A DNA stretch of 64,000 nt, from positions 868,001 to 932,000 of the forward strand of contig NZ_JQMM01000001.1 in NCBI RefSeq assembly GCF_000744735.1. Direction: 5' to 3'. Origin of the DNA: Porticoccus hydrocarbonoclasticus MCTG13d. GTDB taxonomy: Bacteria; Pseudomonadota; Gammaproteobacteria; Pseudomonadales; Porticoccaceae. Below are positions 28,352 through 36,495 of this stretch, piece after piece (positions within the stretch are counted from its first letter, which is position 1; the number at the start of each line of letters is the position of its first letter). The position numbers were made by a program, and so were the translations under genes. Under the pieces are notes generated by a model. It was given only the letters and a program-made list of their open reading frames with translations. It was not told where the DNA came from and did no database searches.

Positions 28352-29503
28352 CTATTCGGGCGGTGGTCGGGTGCCTGTCACCGCCATGATTGTGCTTTTT
28401 TGCCCTTCCCTTATAACCTCCAGTTTGACGGAGTCACCGGGTGAGAGATCGGCGATCAGATTCATGCTTTTTTCATTGTCTACCACCCAGTAATCATTGA
28501 TACGGGTGATAATGTCCCCCGGCTGCAGACCTGCCAGATGAGCGGGACTGTTGATGTAAATGCTGGTAATCACAAGTCCCGATGGCGGATCCATGCCCAG
28601 TTTCGTCGCCGCCAGCCTGGTCAGTGGGCGGGCTTCGACGCCAAGCCAACCGCGGATTACATAGCCGTGTTCAACGATATCCTGTAGAACCTTTACTGCC
28701 GTATTGGCGGGGATGGCAAAGCCGATGCCCACCGAATAGCCGGTCTTGTCGAGAATGGCGGCATTGATACCGAGCAAGTTGCCAAAAGCGTCCACCAGTG
28801 CCCCGCCAGAATTACCCGGGTTGATGGCTGCATCAGTCTGGATGAAGTTTTCAAACGTGTTGAGTCCCAGACCATTGCGACCAGTAGCGCTGATAATGCC
28901 CTGGGTGACCGATTGTCCGACCCCGAACGGGTTGCCTATGGCCAGTGTGACGTCACCCACCCGGGGCATAGAGGCCGCATCAATATTGATAGGTATCAGG
29001 TTGTCGAGATCTATCTTTAGCACAGCCAGGTCTGTATCCGGGTCCTTGCCGATGACCTTGACCATTGCCTCTCGACCATCCTGGAGCTGGACGACGATTT
29101 CATCTGCTTCGGTCACCACATGGTTGTTGGTCAGAATGTAGCCGTCTTCGGTCAGGATGACCCCGGAGCCCAGAGATGACTGCATGCGCTGTTGTTGCGG
29201 CAGGTTGCTGTTGCTGAAAAAGCGGCGGAAGAAAGGATCGTCCAGTAACGGGTGGCGGGGGCGCTCGAGCGTTTTACGCGTATAGATGTTGACGACCGAT
29301 GCCGATGCCCGTTGTACTGCAGAGGCGTACGAGGCCGGTCCCTGCCACTCTCCGGAAACGCCAGGTGACAAACCCCTGGTTTCCATTTTGACTGCGTTGT
29401 TGAGCGTTTCCGGCAGTAATAACATGAACAGTGCGGCCGCAAGCAGGCCGGCAACTACAGGCCAGCTGATATAGCGCAACACTCTAAAAATAAAAGACAC
29501 CAC
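28352..29503 (-). CDS. degS: Membrane-anchored site-1 serine protease DegS/AlgW type
   Basis: DegS-type proteases cut anti-sigma factor RseA/MucA when misfolded porins bind the PDZ domain, releasing the envelope-stress sigma factor. The 383 residues have an N-terminal membrane anchor (about 8-30), a trypsin-like domain with catalytic His in ILTNNHVV, Asp in DPDTDLAVLKID and Ser in NPGNSGGALVD, and one C-terminal PDZ domain (LAGLQPGDIITRIN). A single PDZ separates it from DegP/DegQ. GTG codons at 29503 and 29500 are both possible starts; the second has better ribosome-site spacing. From memory its place next to hisC matches Pseudomonas algW. Confidence 0.93.
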   Translation of the reverse strand: MVSFIFRVLRYISWPVVAGLLAAALFMLLLPETLNNAVKMETRGLSPGVSGEWQGPASYASAVQRASASVVNIYTRKTLERPRHPLLDDPFFRRFFSNSNLPQQQRMQSSLGSGVILTEDGYILTNNHVVTEADEIVVQLQDGREAMVKVIGKDPDTDLAVLKIDLDNLIPINIDAASMPRVGDVTLAIGNPFGVGQSVTQGIISATGRNGLGLNTFENFIQTDAAINPGNSGGALVDAFGNLLGINAAILDKTGYSVGIGFAIPANTAVKVLQDIVEHGYVIRGWLGVEARPLTRLAATKLGMDPPSGLVITSIYINSPAHLAGLQPGDIITRINDYWVVDNEKSMNLIADLSPGDSVKLEVIREGQKSTIMAVTGTRPPPE

Positions 29504-29588
29504 AGGCTCCGCGAGCTCACAAAGAGCGCATTATGTCACAAACCGCACAGCGGGAGGCTTTGATGGATCGCTTTGTTCCCGTTCCCCG

Positions 29589-30104
29589 TCAGCTCACTTT
29601 AAGCGTCGGGTCATCATTGTCGTCGGTATCTTCTGCGGTATCATTTGCCACTTTTGCGCGGAGATTGTCGCGGGATGCGCTGTCATCTCTGAGCCCGTAT
29701 TCTTCGCTGAGAATGCCGCCTGGGACCTTGGGTGCGTAATCTTTCGGCGGTTCTGGTATTTCTGTGGGCAACATTGTGCCGCGCTCCTCAAGGCGTCCAA
29801 ACCCGGCATCGACCATTTTCTTGCTGGTGTCGGCGCCGGTCAACCGCATGGCGCTGGCAGAGAGGTACTCGTGAACATCGCGGTAGCTGTGTGACAGGTT
29901 GTTGAACAGCTCGGAGGTTTTGATGAAATGCTCGGTTACCTCGTGTTCGTAATCCTGGAGCTGTTCCTGTGCTTCCTTGAGTTTGTGCTCGGTGGCTTTG
30001 CGTTCTTGCTCCCCGGGGTGAAGGGTTCGCCCGGTCAGCAGGCCAACAACCAAGCCGCCTAACGCACACAGCAAGCCAATCAATAATACAGTCGGGGTAT
30101 CCAA
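29589..30104 (-). CDS. zapG: Cell division/envelope protein ZapG (YhcB, DUF1043)
   Basis: YhcB/ZapG is an inner-membrane protein linked in E. coli to divisome and envelope synthesis. The 171 residues have one N-terminal membrane segment (TVLLIGLLCALGGLVVGLL), a coiled coil (about 30-75; EHKLKEAQEQLQDYEHEV) and the family stretch FNNLSHSYRDVHEYLSASA. The tail is acidic and disordered-looking. Translation begins at TTG 30104, supported by GGAGG 7 nt upstream; no ATG exists nearby. It is divergent from zapE, the usual partner in this locus. Confidence 0.88.
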   Translation of the reverse strand: MDTPTVLLIGLLCALGGLVVGLLTGRTLHPGEQERKATEHKLKEAQEQLQDYEHEVTEHFIKTSELFNNLSHSYRDVHEYLSASAMRLTGADTSKKMVDAGFGRLEERGTMLPTEIPEPPKDYAPKVPGGILSEEYGLRDDSASRDNLRAKVANDTAEDTDDNDDPTLKVS

Positions 30105-30324
30105 GCGACCACCTCCAGAGATATGCAGCGGATTTTGACGTGTAGTCTGAAAGAAGCTCTATCTGGAGGCAACTGTTTTTTGAAGAGGCTTTCGTGTGTT
30201 CCCTGACGCTGTCGTATGGCAATGATGTCATGCTCACTGTGTGAGTAACGGGTTGCGATTATCCTTTTGCACGGCTAAAGTTCCCGGCCTTGTTTTCTGC
30301 ATTCTTCCATTGAACCAGTCAATT

Positions 30325-31461
30325 ATGATTCGGGCGTCTGTTCACACACACACACCTTTGCAGCGATATCAGCAGGATTTGCTGCAGGCCTCTTTCAGCT
30401 ACGATCCTGCCCAGGAGCAGGCAGTGGCTTTGCTACAGGCGCTCTATGAAAAATTATTGGAGCAAAATGCCCGGATAGCAAATCACTCGATTTTTCAACG
30501 AGTCAGAGCGTACTTTCGATCTACCCGGCCCTTTGTGCCGGTCAAGGGGTTGTATTTCTGGGGTGGTGTGGGCCGCGGTAAAACCTACCTGATGGATAAT
30601 TTTTTTGAATCCCTGCCCTTCGAAGAGAAAATGCGCGCGCATTTCCATCGTTTTATGCGCCGGGTTCATCGGGAGCTGCGCCTGCTGGACGGTGTAAAAA
30701 ATCCATTGGAAAAAGTCGCTGACAATATCGCTGCTGAAGCCAGGGTGATTTGTTTTGACGAGTTTTTTGTCGCTGATATCGCTGATGCAATGTTGTTGGG
30801 AGGGCTGCTGAAATTGCTGTTCGAGCGTGGGGTGACATTGGTGGCAACATCCAATATTGTCCCTGATCTACTCTATGAAAATGGTCTGCAGCGGCAACGC
30901 TTCCTGCCCGCCATTGCACTGCTCAATACGCATACCCAGGTTGTTAATGTTGATGGTGGCGTCGATTATCGATTGCGTACCCTCGAGCAGGCCCAGTTGT
31001 ACCACGCGCCTCTGGATGATAGAGCGCAGCGGGCTATAGAAGCGGCTTTTGGCAGCCTTGTGCCAGCCAGTGGTGAAGTGCAAGTGGCTGTGGATATCAC
31101 CATCGAAGGGCGAGACATTCCCTGTCGCGCGGTTGCTGAAGATGTCGTCTGGTTTGACTTTGATGTGATATGCAATATCCCGCGTAGCCAGAATGACTAT
31201 ATCGAGCTGGCCCGTGAATTCCATGCGGTGCTGGTCACTAATGTTCGGCAAATGGGGCGCGGCAACGAGGATCAGGCGCGGCGTTTTATCAACCTGGTAG
31301 ATGAATTTTATGACCGGAATGTTAAGCTGGTGCTGTCCGCCGAGGTGCCATTGCCCGCATTGTATACAGAAGGTCGACTGGGTTTTGAGTTTGAGCGAAC
31401 CCGTAGTCGCTTGCTCGAAATGCAATCACACGAGTATCTGGCACGACCACATCGCCCCTGA
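30325..31461 (+). CDS. zapE: Cell division ATPase ZapE (AFG1 family)
   Basis: ZapE is an AFG1-like P-loop ATPase that associates with the Z-ring in E. coli. From the ATG at 30325 it has 378 residues beginning MIRASVHTHTPLQRYQQDLL. Walker A is GGVGRGKTYLMD, Walker B VICFDEFFVADIADAM; sensor motif VTLVATSNIVPDLLYENGLQR and C-terminal FDRPSF-like ARRFINLVDEFYDRNVKL follow. The frame extends upstream to 30241, but that segment shows no conserved sequence. It lies directly upstream of rplM in the conserved zapG/zapE-rplM-rpsI order. Confidence 0.95.
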   Translation: MIRASVHTHTPLQRYQQDLLQASFSYDPAQEQAVALLQALYEKLLEQNARIANHSIFQRVRAYFRSTRPFVPVKGLYFWGGVGRGKTYLMDNFFESLPFEEKMRAHFHRFMRRVHRELRLLDGVKNPLEKVADNIAAEARVICFDEFFVADIADAMLLGGLLKLLFERGVTLVATSNIVPDLLYENGLQRQRFLPAIALLNTHTQVVNVDGGVDYRLRTLEQAQLYHAPLDDRAQRAIEAAFGSLVPASGEVQVAVDITIEGRDIPCRAVAEDVVWFDFDVICNIPRSQNDYIELAREFHAVLVTNVRQMGRGNEDQARRFINLVDEFYDRNVKLVLSAEVPLPALYTEGRLGFEFERTRSRLLEMQSHEYLARPHRP

Positions 31462-31538
31462 CGGGGTCGGTCTCAGGAGCCTTGCAGGCAGGGACTGTCC
31501 CGTTTGATTCGACAATATTCTTTTAGGCAAAATTATCC

Positions 31539-31567
31539 TTGAAAAGGGTAGGGGTGGTCTGTAAAAT
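31539..31567 (+). promoter_or_regulatory. Sigma-70 promoter of rplM-rpsI
   Basis: TTGAAA (31539-31544) and TAAAAT (31562-31567) stand 17 nt apart. The sequence after the -10 is G+C-rich (GCGGCC), as often at stringently controlled ribosomal promoters. The leader to rplM would be about 38 nt. Confidence 0.8.
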
Positions 31568-31611
31568 GCGGCCTCCTTTTAGGAAGGCCAGAAACTTTCA
31601 GGCAGGAAAAA

Positions 31612-32040
31612 ATGAAAACATTTAGTGCAAAGGCCGAAACCGTCCAGCGCGACTGGTTTGTTGTAGATGCGGCTGACAAAACATTAGGTCGTTTGGCTGT
31701 CGAGATTGCCTCTCGCCTTCGTGGTAAACACAAGCCGGAGTTCACTCCGCATGTGGATACCGGCGACTATATTGTCGTTGTGAATGCTGAGCGGGTGCGT
31801 GTGACAGGCAATAAGGCCAGAGACAAAATTTATCACCACCACACCGGTTATATCGGTGGGTTGAAGTCCATTAGCTTTGAAAAGCTGATCGCCAAGGCTC
31901 CTGAGCGGACTATCCAGACAGCTGTGAAAGGCATGCTGCCTAAAGGTCCGCTGGGTCGCGCTATGTTTAAGAAGCTCAAAGTATACGCAGGCACCGAGCA
32001 TCCCCACACCGCTCAGCAGCCGCAAGAACTGAACATCTAA
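31612..32040 (+). CDS. rplM: 50S ribosomal protein L13
   Basis: L13 is an early-assembly protein of the large subunit. The 142 residues show [33 protein letters not shown] and [20 protein letters not shown], all diagnostic. It has its own promoter at 31539-31567 and precedes rpsI by 13 nt, the universal rplM-rpsI pair. In E. coli L13 autoregulates this operon; no equivalent leader structure was identified. Confidence 0.98.
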   Translation: MKTFSAKAETVQRDWFVVDAADKTLGRLAVEIASRLRGKHKPEFTPHVDTGDYIVVVNAERVRVTGNKARDKIYHHHTGYIGGLKSISFEKLIAKAPERTIQTAVKGMLPKGPLGRAMFKKLKVYAGTEHPHTAQQPQELNI

Positions 32041-32053
32041 CGGATTGTTAATT

Positions 32054-32446
32054 ATGGCAGACACCCAATATTACGGTACCGGCCGTCGTAAAACCTCCTC
32101 CGCCAGAGTCTTTCTGAAATCCGGAGCTGGTAACATCGTGGTCAACGACCGCACTCTCGATCAGTATTTTGGCCGTGAGGTGGCGCGTATGATTGTGCGT
32201 CAGCCGCTAGAGCTGGTGGATCGTGCTACCACATTCGACCTCAATATTACCGTCGCTGGCGGCGGCAGTTTTGGTCAGGCGGGTGCTATTCGCCATGGTA
32301 TTGCGCGTGCGTTGCTGCAATATGATGAGGGTCTTCGGGGTCAACTTCGGACAGCTGGTTTTCTGACCAGAGATGCCCGTGAAGTGGAGCGTAAAAAAGT
32401 GGGTCTGCGCAAAGCCCGCAAGCGCCCCCAGTTCTCCAAGCGTTGA
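32054..32446 (+). CDS. rpsI: 30S ribosomal protein S9
   Basis: S9 has a globular body and a long C-terminal tail that contacts P-site tRNA. The 130 residues begin [20 protein letters not shown] and end in the invariant basic tail [12 protein letters not shown]. Translation begins at ATG 32054; a TTG nine bases earlier is not needed. A strong terminator follows 23 nt after the stop. Confidence 0.98.
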   Translation: MADTQYYGTGRRKTSSARVFLKSGAGNIVVNDRTLDQYFGREVARMIVRQPLELVDRATTFDLNITVAGGGSFGQAGAIRHGIARALLQYDEGLRGQLRTAGFLTRDAREVERKKVGLRKARKRPQFSKR

Positions 32447-32465
32447 TCGATCATTTTGTTCACGG

Positions 32466-32496
32466 AAAACCCGGCTGTATACAGCCGGGTTTTTTT
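32466..32496 (+). terminator. Intrinsic terminator of rplM-rpsI
   Basis: A perfect 20-bp palindrome, CCCGGCTGTATACAGCCGGG (32470-32489), is preceded by AAAA and followed by seven T residues. The stem is eight or more base pairs with a tight loop. It separates the ribosomal operon from petA. Confidence 0.95.
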
Positions 32497-32627
32497 ATGT
32501 TTTAAAACAGACTATTACCTACTTTGTATAGGGTTTTGTCTTGTAATAAAAAGTGGTTTTCTTTACTATTGCACGCCATTTTGCACAGATAAAATTTGCC
32601 AACCTTTGCTGCTAACGGGAGTGCGTC

Positions 32628-33221
32628 ATGAGCAATGACGGTATTAATCAGGGGCGTAGACGTTTCCTGACGGGGGCCACTTGTGTGGTGGGTGCCGCTG
32701 GGGTCGTAGGGGCTGTTATTCCCTTTGTGGGTTCCTGGAACCCAAGTGCCAAGGCAAAAGCCGCTGGTGCTCCGGTAAAAGCCAATATTTCAAAAATCGA
32801 ACCCGGTCAGATGGTGACCGTCGAATGGCGTGGTAAACCGGTATACATTGTTCGCCGCACCCAGCAGGCGCTCGATAACCTCAAGGGTCGCGAAGAGCTC
32901 AGGGACCCGTCGTCCGAGGCATCCGATCAGCCTGCCTACGTGGACGCCGAGCACCGTGCGATTAAGGAAGAGTACCTGGTGCTGGTGGGCCTGTGTACAC
33001 ACCTGGGTTGTGCTCCAATGTTTCGTCCCGATGTGGGTGCTCAAGACTTGGGCGGTGCCGAGTGGCTGGGGGGCTTTTTCTGTCCCTGCCATGGCTCTAA
33101 ATTTGACCTCGCCGGTCGGGTTTACAAAGGGGTTCCCGCACCGACAAATCTGGTAGTCCCTCCGTATTCCTACGAGAGTGATGGTGTGGTTGTCATTGGT
33201 GTAGATCAGGAGGCAGGCTAA
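32628..33221 (+). CDS. petA: Ubiquinol-cytochrome c reductase Rieske iron-sulfur subunit
   Basis: The Rieske subunit takes an electron from ubiquinol at the Qo site of complex III and passes it to cytochrome c1. The 197 residues begin with a twin-arginine anchor (GRRRFLTGATCVVGAAG, single membrane helix about 14-38). The 2Fe-2S ligands are in CTHLGCAP and CPCHGSKFD, with the two extra cysteines that form the stabilising disulfide. GGGAG precedes the ATG. The stop overlaps the start of the cytochrome b/c1 gene by one base (TAATG). Confidence 0.97.
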   Translation: MSNDGINQGRRRFLTGATCVVGAAGVVGAVIPFVGSWNPSAKAKAAGAPVKANISKIEPGQMVTVEWRGKPVYIVRRTQQALDNLKGREELRDPSSEASDQPAYVDAEHRAIKEEYLVLVGLCTHLGCAPMFRPDVGAQDLGGAEWLGGFFCPCHGSKFDLAGRVYKGVPAPTNLVVPPYSYESDGVVVIGVDQEAG

Positions 33222-35254
33222 TGAAAGCGTTGGTGTCTTTACGTGATTGGGTAGATGCGCGCCTGCCAATCGTGCGTGCGTGGAATACCCACATGGGTGA
33301 GTATTACGCTCCGAAAAACTTTAACTTCTGGTACTACTTTGGTGTTCTCTCACTGGTGGTATTGGTCATTCAGCTGGTTTCCGGTATCTGGTTGCTGATG
33401 AGCTATCAGGGTTCCGCTGAAACTGCATTTGCTTCAGTAGAGTACATCATGCGTGATGTGGACTACGGCTGGATTATCCGCTACATGCACTCCACAGGGG
33501 CATCGGCATTTTTCGTTGTTGTATATCTGCACATGTTCCGTGGCCTGCTCTACGGTTCCTACAAGCCACCTCGGGAACTGGTCTGGATTTTTGGTATGAC
33601 GATTTACGTAGCCCTGATGGCGGAAGCCTTCCTCGGTTATGTGCTGCCCTGGGGGCAAATGTCCTACTGGGGAGCCCAGGTGATTATCTCGCTGTTTGGT
33701 GCGATACCCGTGGTTGGTGAAGACATCGTGCAGTGGGTTCGTGGTGATTACCTGATTTCCGGCATTACGCTGAATCGTTTTATGTCACTGCACGTGGTTG
33801 CGCTGCCGATTATTCTGCTGGCGTTGGTGGTGTTGCATATTCTGGCGCTACACGAAGTCGGGTCGAACAACCCCGATGGTGTTGAAATCAAGAAAAACAA
33901 GAATGCCGACGGTGTCCCTGTGGACGGTATTCCTTTCCACCCATTCTATACCGTGCACGATTTGGTACCGATTGTCGTATTCCTCTTTGTATTCTGCTTT
34001 ATCCTGTTCTTTGTGCCGGAAATGGGTGGATACTTTCTTGAGCATGCCAATTTCGAGATTGCAGACCCACTGAAGACGCCCGCACACATTGCGCCAGTCT
34101 GGTACTTCACGCCCTTTTACTCCATGTTGAGAGCGGTGCCCGACAAATTTGCCGGCTTCATGGTCATGGCAGCAGCAATCGCCATTATGTTTGTGCTGCC
34201 CTGGCTTGACCGCAGTCCGGTCAAATCAATCCGGTATAAAGGCCTGTTCAGTCGGTATGCTGTTCTGGTGTTCGCTGCCTCTTTCATTATTCTGGGTGTG
34301 CTGGGTGTCAAGGCTCCGACACCAGCTCGCACCTTTCTGGCGCAGGTTTGTACTGTCCTGTATTTCCTGTTCTTCCTTGCAATGCCGATCTGGACCCGAA
34401 TGGAGAAAACCCAGTCAGAGCCGAAGCGAGTGACTACCGATGGTGGCTTTGGTTTCTGGAAATCCATGGGTGGATTGTTGATAGTTATACTGCTGGCCTG
34501 GTTGCCACTGAAAGCGGTCGGTGCGGAGTCGGAATATCATTGCGGCACCATTCCCTGTGATGAATTCGAGGCCGACCCCTCAGACAAGGTGTCCTTGCAG
34601 CGAGGCGCCAAGCTGTTTGTGAACTACTGCATGGGTTGTCACTCAGCTGAGTACTCACGTTGGGGCCGGGTCGCCTCAGACCTGAAAATGCCCGCTGGTC
34701 TGGTGATGGACAATCTGGTGTTTGCCGATCAGAAGATCGGGGACTTGATGAAAATTGCCATGACCAAGAAAAAAGGTAAACAGTGGTTTGGTGCCCCGCC
34801 GCCAGACCTCACCATGATTACCCGCGCCCGTACATCCGAATGGGTGTATACTTACCTGCGACATTTCTACGCCGATCCGAACCGTCCGATGGGCGTCAAT
34901 AACAAAGTGTTCAAGGATGTGGGCATGCCGCATGCCTTGCTCGATCTTCAGGGACTTCAGGAGTGCGCGCCGGGACCCGTGGTCGCCGCCAATGGTGGTG
35001 TGAAGCGAGATCCTTTGACCCGCGAGGAAATCCTCGAAGACAATTGCGGGCGTTATACACTCGTTCAGGAAGGGGCTCTGTCTCCGGAGGAATACGACCA
35101 AGCGGCATATGACTTGGTAAACTTTCTTTCCTACACCGCAGAACCAATGGTCGAGGATCGCAAGAGAATCGGCACCTACGTTTTGCTCTTTCTTGCCTTC
35201 CTCTTCATCTGGGTTTGGTTGCTGAACAGGGAATACTGGAAAGAGATTCACTGA
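33221..35254 (+). CDS. petBC: Cytochrome bc1 complex: fused cytochrome b and cytochrome c1 precursor
   Basis: One 677-codon frame encodes both haem subunits of complex III. Residues of about 1-405 are cytochrome b: paired haem His in helices B and D (HSTGASAFFVVVYLHMFRG; LHVVALPIILLALVVLHILALH) and a Qo motif PVWY. Residues of about 416-435 (MGGLLIVILLAWLPLKAVGA) look like the signal peptide of c1, and the rest is cytochrome c1 with CMGCH, a likely axial Met in KDVGMPHALLDLQG and a C-terminal anchor (TYVLLFLAFLFIWVWLL). No stop separates them. An internal ATG at 34466 with weak GGA upstream might allow separate c1 translation. In Bradyrhizobium fbcH a similar precursor is cleaved by signal peptidase. 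Confidence 0.95.
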   Translation: MKALVSLRDWVDARLPIVRAWNTHMGEYYAPKNFNFWYYFGVLSLVVLVIQLVSGIWLLMSYQGSAETAFASVEYIMRDVDYGWIIRYMHSTGASAFFVVVYLHMFRGLLYGSYKPPRELVWIFGMTIYVALMAEAFLGYVLPWGQMSYWGAQVIISLFGAIPVVGEDIVQWVRGDYLISGITLNRFMSLHVVALPIILLALVVLHILALHEVGSNNPDGVEIKKNKNADGVPVDGIPFHPFYTVHDLVPIVVFLFVFCFILFFVPEMGGYFLEHANFEIADPLKTPAHIAPVWYFTPFYSMLRAVPDKFAGFMVMAAAIAIMFVLPWLDRSPVKSIRYKGLFSRYAVLVFAASFIILGVLGVKAPTPARTFLAQVCTVLYFLFFLAMPIWTRMEKTQSEPKRVTTDGGFGFWKSMGGLLIVILLAWLPLKAVGAESEYHCGTIPCDEFEADPSDKVSLQRGAKLFVNYCMGCHSAEYSRWGRVASDLKMPAGLVMDNLVFADQKIGDLMKIAMTKKKGKQWFGAPPPDLTMITRARTSEWVYTYLRHFYADPNRPMGVNNKVFKDVGMPHALLDLQGLQECAPGPVVAANGGVKRDPLTREEILEDNCGRYTLVQEGALSPEEYDQAAYDLVNFLSYTAEPMVEDRKRIGTYVLLFLAFLFIWVWLLNREYWKEIH

Positions 35255-35263
35255 TTTCAATGG

Positions 35264-35289
35264 GGATGGCTGCCGTATGGCCGCCATCC
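35264..35289 (+). other. Hairpin between petBC and sspA
   Basis: GGATGGC (35264-35270) pairs with GCCATCC (35283-35289) around a 12-nt loop, just after the petBC stop. No T-run follows, so it is not a standard intrinsic terminator; it may be an RNA stability or processing element. Confidence 0.4.
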
Positions 35290-35322
35290 AACTGCCAATA
35301 ACAACATAACTGAGGTTTTATT

Positions 35323-35949
35323 ATGGGGGTTGTTGCAAAACGATCTTCGATGACGTTTTTTTCTGACCCTACATGCCACTACAGCCATCGTGTACGTATT
35401 GTTTTGGCAGAAAAAGGGGTCACGGTAGACATCGAAAATGTCGACGGCAAAAATTTGCCCGAAGATGTACTTGAACTGAATCCCTACGCATCCCTCCCTA
35501 CCCTGGTAGATCGGGATCTGGCACTCTATGAAACCAAAGTGATGATGGAGTATCTCGACGAGCGATTCCCTCACCCGCCATTACTGCCTGTCTATCCCGT
35601 GGCCAGAGCGTTGAGCCGCCAGTTCATGCACCGTATTGAGCGGGATTGCTGTAGTCAACTGGATTTTATTATTGGCAGCAGTGACAACAAGGCAGTCGAA
35701 ATAGCCCGCAAGGAGCTTTGTGACAGCTTAACAAGCATTGCACCGATCTTTGCCGATCTGCCATTTTTTATGAGCGAAGAGTTCACGCTGGTCGACTGCT
35801 GCCTCGCACCTATTTTGTGGCGATTAAAGCACCTTGAGATTAAACTGCCATCAAATCGTCAGACAAAGCCTTTACAGGACTATATGAAACGATTGTTTGA
35901 CCGGCCGTCCTTTGCAGAAAGTCTGTCAGAGTTTGAAAGGGACATGTGA
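35323..35949 (+). CDS. sspA: Stringent starvation protein A
   Basis: SspA is an RNA-polymerase-associated protein with a glutathione-S-transferase fold that lacks GST activity. The 208 residues include FFSDPTCHYSHRVRIVLAEKG, LNPYASLPTLVDRDLALYE and the polymerase-contact surface near YLDERFPHPPLLPVYPVARA (PHP motif in the family). It precedes sspB, as in E. coli. An intrinsic terminator-like hairpin lies between the two. Confidence 0.95.
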   Translation: MGVVAKRSSMTFFSDPTCHYSHRVRIVLAEKGVTVDIENVDGKNLPEDVLELNPYASLPTLVDRDLALYETKVMMEYLDERFPHPPLLPVYPVARALSRQFMHRIERDCCSQLDFIIGSSDNKAVEIARKELCDSLTSIAPIFADLPFFMSEEFTLVDCCLAPILWRLKHLEIKLPSNRQTKPLQDYMKRLFDRPSFAESLSEFERDM

Positions 35950-35977
35950 AAACCCTGTGTGGCCGGAAAGGATCTTG

Positions 35978-36005
35978 AAAAGGGGGCATGATATGTCCCT
36001 TTTTT
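35978..36005 (+). terminator. Terminator or attenuator between sspA and sspB
   Basis: A 12-bp imperfect stem (AAAAGGGGGCAT with ATGTCCCTTTTT, including G-U pairs) closes a GAT loop and ends in six T. It lies 29 nt after the sspA stop and about 40 nt before sspB, so sspB and the thiolase may be expressed at a lower level or from read-through. Confidence 0.75.
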
Positions 36006-36046
36006 CGTAAACTGCAGCACAGAGATATTGGGCCGAAATTACTGTC

Positions 36047-36484
36047 ATGAGCATGACGTCGAATAAAGCTTATCTGGTTCGGGCATTCTATGACTGGATT
36101 GTGGATAACGACTGCACTCCCTACATAGTCGCCGATGCCTTTTATCCAGGGGTTGCTGTTCCCCAGCAACATGTCAGTGACGGACAGATTGTGTTGAATC
36201 TGGCACCGCGAGCAATAACCTCGTTGGTGATGGACAACCGGATCATTTCCTTTACTACCCGATTTGGGGGGGTGCCGAGTACGATAGAGTTACCTGTGCA
36301 GTCTATATTGGGCATTTATGCTCGTGAAAACGGTCAGGGTATGATGTTCGAGCCAGAGACTGGCCACGATCCTCAACCACCTGCCGGGCCGGGTCCTGTG
36401 AAATCTGTACCATCGAAAGAGAAACCTTCAGGAGGGATTGCTGGAGACAATGGCAAAAAACCCTCTCTCAGAATTGTAAAATAG
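36047..36484 (+). CDS. sspB: ClpXP specificity-enhancing factor SspB
   Basis: SspB binds ssrA-tagged proteins and tethers them to ClpX. The 145 residues have the folded domain at about 1-110 (AFYDWIVDNDCTPYIVADAF; VSDGQIVLNLAPRAI; SILGIYARENGQGMMF), a Pro/Lys-rich linker, and a short C-terminal ClpX-binding tail ending KPSLRIVK, which matches the known XB motif. The start MSMTSNK could be at 36047 or 36053. It ends 11 nt before the thiolase. Confidence 0.95.
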   Translation: MSMTSNKAYLVRAFYDWIVDNDCTPYIVADAFYPGVAVPQQHVSDGQIVLNLAPRAITSLVMDNRIISFTTRFGGVPSTIELPVQSILGIYARENGQGMMFEPETGHDPQPPAGPGPVKSVPSKEKPSGGIAGDNGKKPSLRIVK

Positions 36485-36495
36485 AGGTCTCAATT

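Noticed and set aside
31465-31505. Possible terminator after zapE
   Set aside because: The only stem (GGGAC/GTCCC) would need a one-base loop and has just TTT after it.
32520-32627. Sigma-70 promoter for petA
   Set aside because: TTGTCT and TACTAT are present but 22 nt apart, outside the usual spacing; a promoter must exist but I cannot place it.
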